Assembly: GCF_016909175.1 (NCBI RefSeq)
Contig: NZ_JAFBFI010000007.1
Span: 141,076-205,075 of the forward strand
Source: Peribacillus deserti
GTDB taxonomy: Bacteria; Bacillota; Bacilli; Bacillales; DSM-1321
Reading direction: 5' to 3'
Length of the DNA: 64,000 nucleotides
Part shown: piece by piece, positions 56,863 through 64,000 of the stretch
Layout of the letters: each line of letters starts with the position of its first letter
Numbering within the stretch: position 1 is the stretch's first letter
Translations under genes and position numbers: made by a program
Notes under the pieces: generated by a model
Told to the model about the DNA's origin: nothing
Database searches by the model: none
Seen by the model: only the letters and a program-made list of their open reading frames with translations

Positions 56863-57516
56863 TCAGAGACCTTTCTTTTTCATCTCAAGCTGCCGTTCAA
56901 AACAATATCGTATAATATACTGTCTTTCACTAGCGGTTAAGCCGGTAAATTGAATAGAGGCATTTCTTGTGCCTGCTTTAGTCTCATTTATTCTAATCAT
57001 TATACTATTAATTTTTAAATACTGTATTTCACCCGACTTCATATCCAATGCCAGCCATATCACGATCGGAGTGGAGGGTTCAATGTATACTCCACGCGGC
57101 AGTGCCAGGCATAACCCTCCGGCGCTTATGTCTAAAGTAACCGCAGTAAAGGGGCGGAAATCAAAGTTCAAAGGATGGACGGCTACATCCAGTGCCGCTT
57201 CAATACGGACATACTGCCTTCGCTGTATCTTTATGTAGTCTTCATTTCCAGGGCATTGAAGCTGAATCATGGGGATATTGGACAATTTTCTGCCGAGAAC
57301 TTCCGTATCAAATAAATACACATTATTATCTTTCCCTACAAAGCTTCCTTTCAGCTGGCTGCCATCTAAGAGAAACACCGTTTTTCTTGTTGCCAAATTT
57401 ACGGGATAATCAATAAATAAACTATTATCCTGCATCTCTACAACCATTGCCTGGTATTTTTCCGGATGCATAGAATACTTTGGTTCAAATGTCAGGGTAT
57501 CGCCTAATTTTATCAT
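56863..57516 (-). CDS. ypfA: PilZ-domain cyclic-di-GMP receptor (YpfA/MotI)
   Basis: A 217-residue protein with an N-terminal YcgR-like domain (1-95) and a PilZ domain. The c-di-GMP motifs are intact: RRQYVR (RxxxR type) at about 99-104 and DISAGGLCL (D-x-S-x-x-G) at about 130. In B. subtilis this protein (also DgrA or MotI) binds c-di-GMP and acts as a clutch on the flagellar stator. Presence of cheR in the window is consistent with a motile cell. Confidence 0.92.
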   Translation of the reverse strand: MIKLGDTLTFEPKYSMHPEKYQAMVVEMQDNSLFIDYPVNLATRKTVFLLDGSQLKGSFVGKDNNVYLFDTEVLGRKLSNIPMIQLQCPGNEDYIKIQRRQYVRIEAALDVAVHPLNFDFRPFTAVTLDISAGGLCLALPRGVYIEPSTPIVIWLALDMKSGEIQYLKINSIMIRINETKAGTRNASIQFTGLTASERQYIIRYCFERQLEMKKKGL

Positions 57517-57640
57517 CTATGTTCACACTTCCGAATTAAGATATAAGTCTTACAATTAAGGTAAAATCTTACTATTATTATCTCACGGCTAAAAGGAAAT
57601 GCGCAAGGACAATCGGCCGTTACAGGATCAGACAATATAA

Positions 57641-57677
57641 AAAAAAAATCTCTGTTCAAGATGAACAGAGATTTTTT
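57641..57677. terminator. ypeB terminator
   Basis: Perfect 16-bp arms (57643-57658, 57662-57677; core TCTCTGTTCA / TGAACAGAGA) with a 3-nt loop and runs in both directions, just after ypeB. Confidence 0.93.
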
Positions 57678-57688
57678 AGACTAGCGGA

Positions 57689-59041
57689 TTATACCATTTG
57701 CTCATATATAGGTTCTGCATTTTGCAGTTTTTCTACTTTTTCTTCCTGTCCTGTTTTTGCATTGATAAAAATTCTGTAGGTATCTTCACCAATCACTCCC
57801 AAAAATTCCCGGCACAGGACTTCCTCTCCCATATCGTTTGTGATATATGCTAGACGGTCTTCCATAATTTGAACCTTCGGACTGATGTTTTCCTTAGCTT
57901 TTTCTACTGACAGAGCGGCTTTCTCTATTTTCCTGTCCTTATGTCCCTTGAGATAATCATCTGCAGAAAAACCAACCACTTTCCCATTGTCCAGTGCAAT
58001 TTTCACCCGGATGGAATCGGGATAGATTCTTACGCCATTGATATTGGTAACAAAGTTAAATACACCGGTATTATTATATTGGGCACTTTCATATAATTCG
58101 AGTGATGAAAATCCGTTTTCTTTCAAAAATTTAGCAGCTGAATTAGAAGCTTCATTCAAGCTGATCCGGCTGTCTTTAACATCTCTAGTATTGATCAGCC
58201 AGATAGGATATCCGCCTTTTTTGGTAATATCCATATTGACTTGATTTTTCGTGTTGTTATCGCTTAAACTGACACTGTAAAATTCAAAGTCTGACCCTTT
58301 TCCATTCGACTCTACTTTAGTCTTTACCGCTCCCTGTATCCCTGTATACTTTTTAGCAATAGCTGCTGCTTCTTCTTTGCTGATTTTTTTGCCTTTAATG
58401 TGATTAAAGTTGTTTTCTCTTTTATTCATACTCGTAAAGGAAGGATCGAAATCCGATTTTTCAGAGTACCCGACAGATTTATTTTCTACTGTTTTAAATC
58501 CATCAATAATCGTGTTATCTGCGTTCTCCTTGCCAGACGCCAGCGCAAGCTCCACATCCATCCACCGCAGATTATGCTTAAGCACTAAATACTGCACTTT
58601 CCTTAACTCATTTTGAATTTCATTAGACTGCTTATATAAACCTTGGAGATTTTTATATTCCTTATCTGTCAATGGTTCTTTTTCAAGGTCTCGTACTGCA
58701 GCTTTATAACTGAAGCTCCCAATGTTGGATAAAAACTCTTCTGTCTTATTAAAAGCCATAAGACTTAATGGCAGCTGCCCGACATCCATATTAGCTTCTG
58801 AAGAAATTCTCCAAACATCTGCCAATGCGGGTGATAGAGATTTTCTTGAATTCATGGCCAAGGATGTACCGATCTTATCGTGAAGAAGGTCTACCTGATA
58901 AGAAAGATCATGAAAGGCCCTCTGGTAGTTGTTTTCAGAGTTCACGAGTATCGCATTTTTCTCCTGATGCTCCTGATAGCCCCAGTATCCAGTCCCTACA
59001 ATTGCTAACGCCAGGACAACTATTATTATATTTCTTATCAT
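57689..59041 (-). CDS. ypeB: germination protein YpeB
   Basis: A 450-residue spore protein needed for deposition and stability of the cortex-lytic enzyme SleB. One N-terminal membrane helix (about 4-20) is followed by a helical region and by PepSY-type domains in the C-terminal half (for example KISKEEAAAIAKKYTGIQG and FLGVIGEDTYRIFINAKTG). It lies 12 bp after sleB, as in all sleB-ypeB operons known to me. Confidence 0.95.
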   Translation of the reverse strand: MIRNIIIVVLALAIVGTGYWGYQEHQEKNAILVNSENNYQRAFHDLSYQVDLLHDKIGTSLAMNSRKSLSPALADVWRISSEANMDVGQLPLSLMAFNKTEEFLSNIGSFSYKAAVRDLEKEPLTDKEYKNLQGLYKQSNEIQNELRKVQYLVLKHNLRWMDVELALASGKENADNTIIDGFKTVENKSVGYSEKSDFDPSFTSMNKRENNFNHIKGKKISKEEAAAIAKKYTGIQGAVKTKVESNGKGSDFEFYSVSLSDNNTKNQVNMDITKKGGYPIWLINTRDVKDSRISLNEASNSAAKFLKENGFSSLELYESAQYNNTGVFNFVTNINGVRIYPDSIRVKIALDNGKVVGFSADDYLKGHKDRKIEKAALSVEKAKENISPKVQIMEDRLAYITNDMGEEVLCREFLGVIGEDTYRIFINAKTGQEEKVEKLQNAEPIYEQMV

Positions 59042-59053
59042 TGTTATTCACCT

Positions 59054-59887
59054 CTATTCGCAAAAAATATGCTTGCCAATTTGTTTAATCTGCGGCCTTG
59101 TCCAGATCCACTTGCTGGTTGCTGTCTCCGGATTAAAATAATATAAAGCATTTCCTGTTGGGTCCCACCCGTTAATGGCATCAATAACGGCTTCTTTTGC
59201 ACGTTCATTCGGAGTGAGCCATATCTGTCCGTCAGCTACAGCAGTAAAGGCACCTGGCTCAAAAATAACACCGGAAATTGAATGAGGGAAAACAGGACTT
59301 TCCAGCCGATTTAATATGACTGCAGCAACTGCCACCTGTCCAATATATGGTTCACCGCGTGCTTCGCCGTACACTGCATTAGCCAGCAGCTGAATTTCAT
59401 TCTGGGAAAAGCCAGCTGGAGAATTGGTTGCTGCCGTATTAACCTTTTTGCCTGGACTCTTAGCAGCCGGTTTTTTCGCAGTACCTCGTTTTGTTTTAAT
59501 TTGTTTCTCAATAGGTGTTCCGCCGTAATAAGTGAATTCATTTCCCTTACGAATCTGTTCATGGACAAAAGCTCGATTAAAGTTTGAGGCATCAGCAAGC
59601 TTATTCTTTGTCGTTGTACCTGCCAGCCCATCTATGGGCAGCCCGTACGCCTCTTGAAAATTTCTCAGCGCCCAATAGGTGCTCCATCCAAAGACTCCAT
59701 CTATCCTGCCTTTGTAGTAGCCTATATTTTGAAGCCTCGCCTGAAGCTCAATAACATCATCGCCAACTGCCCCCCTCTGGATTATCTGTTTTGTAAAGGC
59801 CTCCGCACTGCTGCCCCCAGAAATGACGGCGAAGGAAACAAGGAAGATGAATAAGCCTTTTTTTATTTTTGCAGCCATTCCTTTCAC
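59054..59887 (-). CDS. sleB: spore cortex-lytic enzyme SleB
   Basis: A 277-residue lytic transglycosylase that degrades cortex muramic-delta-lactam peptidoglycan at germination. A signal peptide (to about SSAEA) precedes a peptidoglycan-binding domain (about 33-95, with GDDVIELQARLQNIGYY and FGWSTYWALRNFQ). A Lys/Pro/Ala linker leads to the Hydrolase_2 catalytic domain (about 155-277) with ANAVYGEARGEPYIGQVAVA, containing the catalytic Glu. I use GTG 59887, 8 nt after AAGGAG; ATG 59878 is the alternative. Confidence 0.95.
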   Translation of the reverse strand: MKGMAAKIKKGLFIFLVSFAVISGGSSAEAFTKQIIQRGAVGDDVIELQARLQNIGYYKGRIDGVFGWSTYWALRNFQEAYGLPIDGLAGTTTKNKLADASNFNRAFVHEQIRKGNEFTYYGGTPIEKQIKTKRGTAKKPAAKSPGKKVNTAATNSPAGFSQNEIQLLANAVYGEARGEPYIGQVAVAAVILNRLESPVFPHSISGVIFEPGAFTAVADGQIWLTPNERAKEAVIDAINGWDPTGNALYYFNPETATSKWIWTRPQIKQIGKHIFCE

Positions 59888-59985
59888 CCATAACACTCCT
59901 TCTGTTCTTGTTTTACCAATACACCTATTTTCTTCATATTCATTTCATTTATTCCTTTTAGTTTTTTCATAGGCTTCTTTTCTGC

Positions 59986-60026
59986 AAAAAAAAATCTCAC
60001 CCCTCAGTTAACTGAAAGAGTGAGAT
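59986..60026 (-). terminator. prsW terminator
   Basis: ATCTCAC / GTGAGAT outer arms (59994-60000, 60020-60026) with an inner CAGTTAACTG palindrome, then a nine-T run on the minus strand. Confidence 0.85.
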
Positions 60027-60041
60027 CATAAGTTTTATTCT

Positions 60042-60707
60042 TTAAAGCATTTGCGAAGCATGAATATCTGACAGCACTCGTGCCATTTTTGCTTTCTTCA
60101 GCCCATACCACCATAAGAAAGCCATAAAAGGCAGCATCCAATATCCCCAGTATTCCTGAGTCAGAAGGATAAAATCATATGTTCCATGAAGCAAATATGG
60201 CACAGCAAAGGCAAGAAAGATGTATTTGTGTTTATTTTTATCTGTGAACTTTCCTTTACCAAAGTAATATCCCATGATGACTCCGAATAAAGCATGGCTT
60301 GATACAGGAAGAAGTGCGCGTCCAATAGCCTGATCAACACCATTTCCTATCAAATAAAAAATGTTTTCTAATGTCGCAAAGCCTAACGATACTGCCGCAC
60401 CATATACAATACCATCGTATGGCTCATCAAATTCTACATGATTATAAATAACATAAAATAAAATAAACCATTTAAAGAATTCCTCAATTAACCCAGCAGA
60501 TAAAAAAGCGGTTCCGAAATGGTTCATAATAATATTTTCTGCTTTTAATATATACTCTAGAAACATTATGGGGAGTACCAGGACAGCCCCAAAAATAAAT
60601 GCCTTAGAAACTACAGATAATGGCTCTGTTCCATAATAATCTTTTAAATAGAAGAAGCTGAGAAGAGCCAATCCCGGCGCAAATCCAGCAGCTAATATGA
60701 CCAGCAT
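60042..60707 (-). CDS. prsW: intramembrane protease PrsW
   Basis: A 221-residue polytopic membrane protein (about eight helices). The putative catalytic motifs are SAGLIEEFFKWFILF (E-E-x3-K) and the later histidines in SHALFGVIMGYYFG and LLHGTYDF. In B. subtilis PrsW cuts the anti-sigma factor RsiW at site 1 and so activates sigma-W. The neighbourhood with sleB and ypdA is conserved. Confidence 0.93.
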   Translation of the reverse strand: MLVILAAGFAPGLALLSFFYLKDYYGTEPLSVVSKAFIFGAVLVLPIMFLEYILKAENIIMNHFGTAFLSAGLIEEFFKWFILFYVIYNHVEFDEPYDGIVYGAAVSLGFATLENIFYLIGNGVDQAIGRALLPVSSHALFGVIMGYYFGKGKFTDKNKHKYIFLAFAVPYLLHGTYDFILLTQEYWGYWMLPFMAFLWWYGLKKAKMARVLSDIHASQML

Positions 60708-60768
60708 AGGCTGACCTCATTTCAACATTTTAGATTAATCGTAACATGATTACCTTTAAATTGAAAAC

Positions 60769-60807
60769 AAAAATGAAGCTGAATCCCATAAAGAAGAGGA
60801 AGCTTCA
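60769..60807 (-). terminator. asparaginase gene terminator
   Basis: TGAAGCT / AGCTTCA arms (60774-60780, 60801-60807) with TTTTTGTTTT on the minus strand. Confidence 0.78.
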
Positions 60808-60809
60808 GA

Positions 60810-61772
60810 TTAGAATAATGACTGTTCCACTTTATCATAGCTAGCCCACAAAACAGCCAGTTTGATCCGCGCTTTCTTACTATCGTAATCTTCTCCTAAA
60901 ATAACGCCTCTCTGCAGAAGGTCGTAAGCGCTGCCCTTGTACCCGTAAGCAGGATATACTTTTCCTTCCTCTGCACTTGTTGTCATGACAAGCGTGATAT
61001 TCTGATCAATGGCATGCTGAATGGACTGCACCATTTCAGGTGTTACCTGGCCTCTGCCAACACCTTCTAAAACGATCCCCTTTGCATCAGCAGAAGCGGC
61101 CGCATCAATAAAAAGCCCATCAGCCCCTGTATAGCATTTTACGATATCTACTCTTGGAAGCTTCCTTTTTAATTGATGAAATTCGGTACTTACAGGTTTT
61201 TGGTACACATTCACCACGTCATTATCAATAATCCCCAAATAGCCGTATCCAAAGGACTCAAATCCCTGCAAATTGGAAGCATGAACTTTTTTGACATATC
61301 TAGCCGAATAAATCCGCTCATTAAAAACGACTACAACGCCGACTTGATGGAGTTTCTGGCTAGCAGCCGCATATATAGAATTTCTTAGATTCGAATATAC
61401 ATCTGTCCCTACTTCCTGAGGCGAACGCTGAGAACCGGTTACCACAATCGGCCTGTGGTCATTTATGGTCAAATCCAAAAAGTAGGCCGTTTCCTCTAAA
61501 GAGTCGGTTCCATGAGTGACTACAACTCCTGCCACATTCTCATCCAAAAGTTCGGCCTCGATTGCTTCCTTAACCTTTAGCATTGAATCAAAATTCATAT
61601 GCATAGACGGAATCTGGAACAGATCCACGATTTTAATTTCAAAATCTTCCGGAATCTGGCAGAGTGCAGCTAATTCTTCCCCGCTCAGTACACCGGAATT
61701 CAGCAGACCTTTAGCCATTTCTTTACTGGCGATCGTGCCGCCTGTCGTAATAATGGAAATTTTATGATACAT
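60810..61772 (-). CDS. ansA: L-asparaginase, type I-like
   Basis: A 320-residue cytoplasmic enzyme that hydrolyses asparagine to aspartate and ammonia. The two nucleophile regions are ITTGGTIAS (Thr about 10-13) and VVTHGTDSLEETAYFLD with the Thr-Asp pair. The Lys of the second triad lies in the C-terminal half. No signal peptide. It has its own terminator. In B. subtilis ansA is elsewhere with ansB, so its place between prsW and ypdA is a local difference. AGGGGTGTTGTTCAG precedes ATG. Confidence 0.9.
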   Translation of the reverse strand: MYHKISIITTGGTIASKEMAKGLLNSGVLSGEELAALCQIPEDFEIKIVDLFQIPSMHMNFDSMLKVKEAIEAELLDENVAGVVVTHGTDSLEETAYFLDLTINDHRPIVVTGSQRSPQEVGTDVYSNLRNSIYAAASQKLHQVGVVVVFNERIYSARYVKKVHASNLQGFESFGYGYLGIIDNDVVNVYQKPVSTEFHQLKRKLPRVDIVKCYTGADGLFIDAAASADAKGIVLEGVGRGQVTPEMVQSIQHAIDQNITLVMTTSAEEGKVYPAYGYKGSAYDLLQRGVILGEDYDSKKARIKLAVLWASYDKVEQSLF

Positions 61773-62069
61773 CTGAACAACACCCCTACCATAGCATACT
61801 AAAATTTCAAATATGTATATATAAAAAATACAGGTCTTTTGTAATTTATCCCCGCTTATGGATGATATAACGCTATAAAAAAATGCGGATTAAAACAGCT
61901 GTTTTTTTCGAAAAAAACTTTAAAGTATTATGGATTAGCCAAATATTACTTAAGATTTGTCCTGAAATCAGCCGAAAGGTTTATATCTGGATCCCTTTGC
62001 GGCTGTATTTCAGATCTTAGAGCTTTAAAGGTTTGCGGCCGCCTGCTTTTCTTATAAACAAAAAAGGAC
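61773..62069. other. 297-bp gap between ansA and ypdA
   Basis: A/T-rich sequence that must hold the ansA promoter and the 3' end of ypdA. I see no strong terminator for ypdA and no repeat or small gene. Confidence 0.5.
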
Positions 62070-63038
62070 CTAATCTTTCTGTTCAGTAATATGTGAAGCG
62101 ATCAGACCGCCATGAAACCGGCCATTTTCTATGAAAATTTCATTTGCGTTATTACCGGCTGCAATCACTCCGGCAATATATATTCCCGGGACATTGGTTT
62201 CCATTGTTTCCGGGTTATGAACCGGTCTTCCTGTTTGGGTATCTATATCAATGCCAATAGCTTTCAAAAAACTGTGATCAGGGTGATAGCCTGTCATGGC
62301 AAAGACAAAATCATTTTGTATGGTTTTAGATTTACCCTCCACTTCGTACTCCACAAATCCTTCTGTTATGTTCCTAACCTGTGCCTTGAATTCCATTGCA
62401 ATCGTTCCGTTTCGCACTAAAGCATCAAACTCAGGCAAGATCCACGGTTTTACACTTTTAGAATATTCCTGCCCTCTATATAAGACAGTCACTCTTGCTC
62501 CCGCATTTGCTAACTCAAGTGCAGCATCTACACTTGAGTTCTTCCCGCCTATCACAACTACATCCATATCGAAGAATTCGTGTGCTTCTTTAAAGTAATG
62601 AAATACCTTATCCAGCTCTTCTCCAGGGATGTTCATATAATTTGGATTATCATAATAACCGGTAGCCATGATCACATAGGGAGTCTTATATTCTCCTCGT
62701 GATGTTTTCAATACAAATGTACCATCGTTTTGCTTTTCTAAGATTTCAGCTTTTTCAAAAGGGTGAATACGCAGATTTTTTCTTTTTACAACCTCTCTAT
62801 AGTAAGACAGAGCCTGGCTGCGTACCGGTTTTCTTCCTTCAATAATAAAAGCTACATCTCCAATTTCCAGTTTCTCACTTGAACTAAAAAAAGTTTGGTG
62901 AGTGGGATAGTTATAAATAGAATTAACTATATTTCCCTTTTCAATAATCAATGGATTTTTGCCTATTTCTTTAAGAGCAATTGCAGCAGCCAAGCCGCAG
63001 GGACCGCCTCCAATTATAATTGCATCTTCTATCTGCAT
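62070..63038 (-). CDS. ypdA: YpdA: putative bacillithiol disulfide reductase
   Basis: A 322-residue FAD/NADPH-dependent oxidoreductase. AIIIGGGPCGLAAAIAL is the FAD motif with the conserved Cys14 implicated in catalysis; VVIGGKNSSVDAALELA binds NADPH; GVIAAGNNANEIFIENG is the C-terminal FAD contact. It reduces oxidised bacillithiol, whose synthesis genes bshA and bshB1 are at 19-21 kb. ATG 63038 lies 8 nt after GAGGAG; the GTG at 63047 is within that signal. Confidence 0.93.
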   Translation of the reverse strand: MQIEDAIIIGGGPCGLAAAIALKEIGKNPLIIEKGNIVNSIYNYPTHQTFFSSSEKLEIGDVAFIIEGRKPVRSQALSYYREVVKRKNLRIHPFEKAEILEKQNDGTFVLKTSRGEYKTPYVIMATGYYDNPNYMNIPGEELDKVFHYFKEAHEFFDMDVVVIGGKNSSVDAALELANAGARVTVLYRGQEYSKSVKPWILPEFDALVRNGTIAMEFKAQVRNITEGFVEYEVEGKSKTIQNDFVFAMTGYHPDHSFLKAIGIDIDTQTGRPVHNPETMETNVPGIYIAGVIAAGNNANEIFIENGRFHGGLIASHITEQKD

Positions 63039-63192
63039 GAGTGGCACTCCTCTTTATTCAATGTATTATATACATAATGTTAATTCACTTATGTTTCACA
63101 CTTCAATTTCTCCTATACAATCATAGAAGATTTTTTTTAATGTTTCAATGAACAGCCCTCAGCAATTTATTAGTCTGGTAATAACGTGCTTT

Positions 63193-63313
63193 TGCAGGAT
63201 TATTAAGGTTGGTTGCAGGATTTTTGGTATTTTTGCAGGATAAATGAATTTTATGCAGGATTTTTTAGACTTTTGCAGGATAGTTGAATTTTATGCAGGA
63301 TTCCTGGTTTTGG
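63193..63313. repeat. six phased 20-21 bp units with TGCAGGAT head
   Basis: TGCAGGAT occurs at 63193, 63214, 63234, 63254, 63274 and 63294: one spacing of 21 and four of exactly 20. The tails vary (AAATGAATTTTA, TTTTTAGACTTT and so on) but alternate copies share GAATTTTA. In reverse complement the unit reads CCTGCATAAAATTC. There is no gene from 63039 to the window end. Confidence 0.85.
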
Positions 63314-63420
63314 ACCGCCGTTCGTCTATGCCCTGTGGTCGCATAGGTGCGACTTACTTCTGTCTTCGCTATCGTTTGCCAGTCAGCAAGTCTACAATAT
63401 CAGGTGTCTGCTTTTAATTA
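63310..63420. repeat. divergent copy of the hairpin element
   Basis: It contains a hairpin GTCGCA-TAGG-TGCGAC and ends with TCAGGTGTCTGCTTTTAA, nearly the same end as the full copy at 63603-63620. Much of the middle does not align, so this copy is decayed or hybrid. Confidence 0.45.
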
Positions 63421-63485
63421 GTCAGTGAGAAAATTAAAAAAGGCTAAGCCATTTAGCGCTTAACCTTCTGCATTACATATTGTTT

Positions 63486-63620
63486 AGAAAAGCATCGTTC
63501 TCCGCTTTTCTATCTGTCCAGCTCCGAACTGACACCTTCGGTCGTAAGCCAATCGCCATCAAAAGGCAAAGGCGGCCTTTCGCTGCCGCTCGTCTTACGC
63601 CTGTCAGGTGTCTGCTTTTC
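63486..63620. repeat. hairpin element, copy 1
   Basis: A first hairpin AGAAAAGC / GCTTTTCT (63486-63493, 63504-63511) precedes a 90-bp stem-loop: GACACCT (63531) pairs with AGGTGTC (63606-63612), and CGTAAG (63543-63548) with CTTACG (63594-63599). The middle has AAAGG-CGG-CCTTT. It is transcribable structure with no credible open frame. Confidence 0.75.
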
Positions 63621-63684
63621 AATAGTTGGTGAAAAGATAAAGAAGCTAAGCAATAAGCATATATTCCTTTAAAGAGAATAGAGC

Positions 63685-63815
63685 AGAAAAGCACCGTTCT
63701 CCGCTTTTCTTGTTGTCCCGCTCCAAGCTGAGACCCTCGAGACATAAGCCAATCGCCATCAAAAGGCAAGAGCGGCCTTTCGCTGCCGCTCGTCTTATGC
63801 TTTTCGGGTCTCTGC
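63685..63815. repeat. hairpin element, copy 2
   Basis: The same architecture 199 bp downstream of copy 1. Here the outer stem is GAGACCC / GGGTCTC and the inner CATAAG / CTTATG. Both differ from copy 1 by paired changes that keep base pairing. Confidence 0.75.
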
Positions 63816-63889
63816 CTTCCAATTAAAATTGCCTTTGTATCCGTATCAGCCACATTGTTCATGTAATAAGCGGTGCCTGGAAGGCACCG

Positions 63890-64000
63890 CTTTACGCTTT
63901 TATGTTGTCCAGCTCCGAACTGACACCTTCGGTCGTAAGCCAATCGCCATCAAAAGGCAAAGGCGGCCTTTCGCTGCCGCTCGTCTTACGCCTGTCAGGT
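63890..64000. repeat. hairpin element, copy 3, cut by window end
   Basis: A third copy with sequence nearly identical to copy 1 from GTCCAGCTCCGAAC to CCTGTCAGGT, 192 bp after copy 2. It leaves the window before its outer 3' arm is complete. A short hairpin GCGGTGCC / GGCACCGC just before it (63870-63892) replaces the AGAAAAGC hairpin. Confidence 0.7.

Noticed and set aside
63193..63313. Possible CRISPR array
   Set aside because: The conserved part is only 8 bp and the variable part 12 bp; CRISPR repeats and spacers are each about 25-40 bp, and no cas genes are present. The same applies to the arrays at 24 and 53 kb.
63473..63943. 156-codon open frame on the minus strand
   Set aside because: It runs through two hairpin-element copies, so its protein is an internal repeat; it has no ribosome binding site and no recognisable domain.

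Overview
The window reads as a chromosomal segment of a low-GC, endospore-forming Bacillaceae species. Gene order closely follows the Bacillus subtilis block from yppG to ypdA. Three kinds of gene support this: spore genes (sspM, spoIVA, ypeB, sleB, prsW), bacillithiol genes (bshA, bshB1, ypdA), and the menaquinol:cytochrome c reductase qcrABC. I see no prophage, no transposase, no CRISPR array, and no rRNA or tRNA genes. I cannot name the species.

Layout. 1-2.3 kb: small ypp genes and a 34-codon spore gene, sspM. 2.4-5.8 kb: recU-ponA on the plus strand. 5.9-22.7 kb: minus-strand housekeeping operons: ypoC-nth-dnaD, asnS, aspB-ypmB-ypmA, dinG, panDCB behind a structured leader, then birA-cca-bshA-bshB1-mgsA-dapB-ypjD. 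22.8-23.7 kb: the membrane gene ypjC on the plus strand. 24.4-31.5 kb: a yugP-like protease, ypjB, ypjA, qcrCBA, ypiF, ypiB, ypiA. 31.6-32.4 kb: a gene that looks like a degenerate amidohydrolase. 32.6-38.8 kb: the aromatic supraoperon aroC-aroB-aroH-hisC-tyrA-aroA, in which the trp genes usually found between aroH and hisC are missing. 39-44.8 kb: cheR, ndk, hepT-menG-hepS, mtrB (TRAP), folE, hbs. 45-53 kb: spoIVA, yphF, yphE, gpsA, der, a YIEGIA gene pair and yphA. 53.8-63 kb: ypfD, plsC, cmk, ypfB, the PilZ gene ypfA, ypeB-sleB, prsW, an asparaginase and ypdA. 63-64 kb: non-coding repeats.

The gene content is conventional. The unexplained structure is between genes. Several gene-free stretches (about 23.96-24.33, 53.26-53.50 and 63.19-63.31 kb) hold short arrays with an almost exact 20-21 bp period. 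Each unit has a conserved head of 7-10 bp and a variable A/T-rich tail. The head differs from array to array, but on one strand most heads resemble a short C/G-containing word followed by (A)TAAA. This looks like one dispersed repeat family with an interchangeable word. Other intergenic elements are a roughly 300-bp MITE-like element with 24-bp terminal inverted repeats at 39.9-40.2 kb, and a tandem set of roughly 105-bp hairpins at 63.5-64.0 kb whose stems show compensatory base changes. Two regulatory candidates stand out: a leader with mutually exclusive pairing before panB, and a 22-bp palindrome over the predicted aroC transcription start.

For many genes I moved the start downstream of the longest open frame, to the codon with a properly spaced Shine-Dalgarno sequence. 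The resulting lengths usually match the family.
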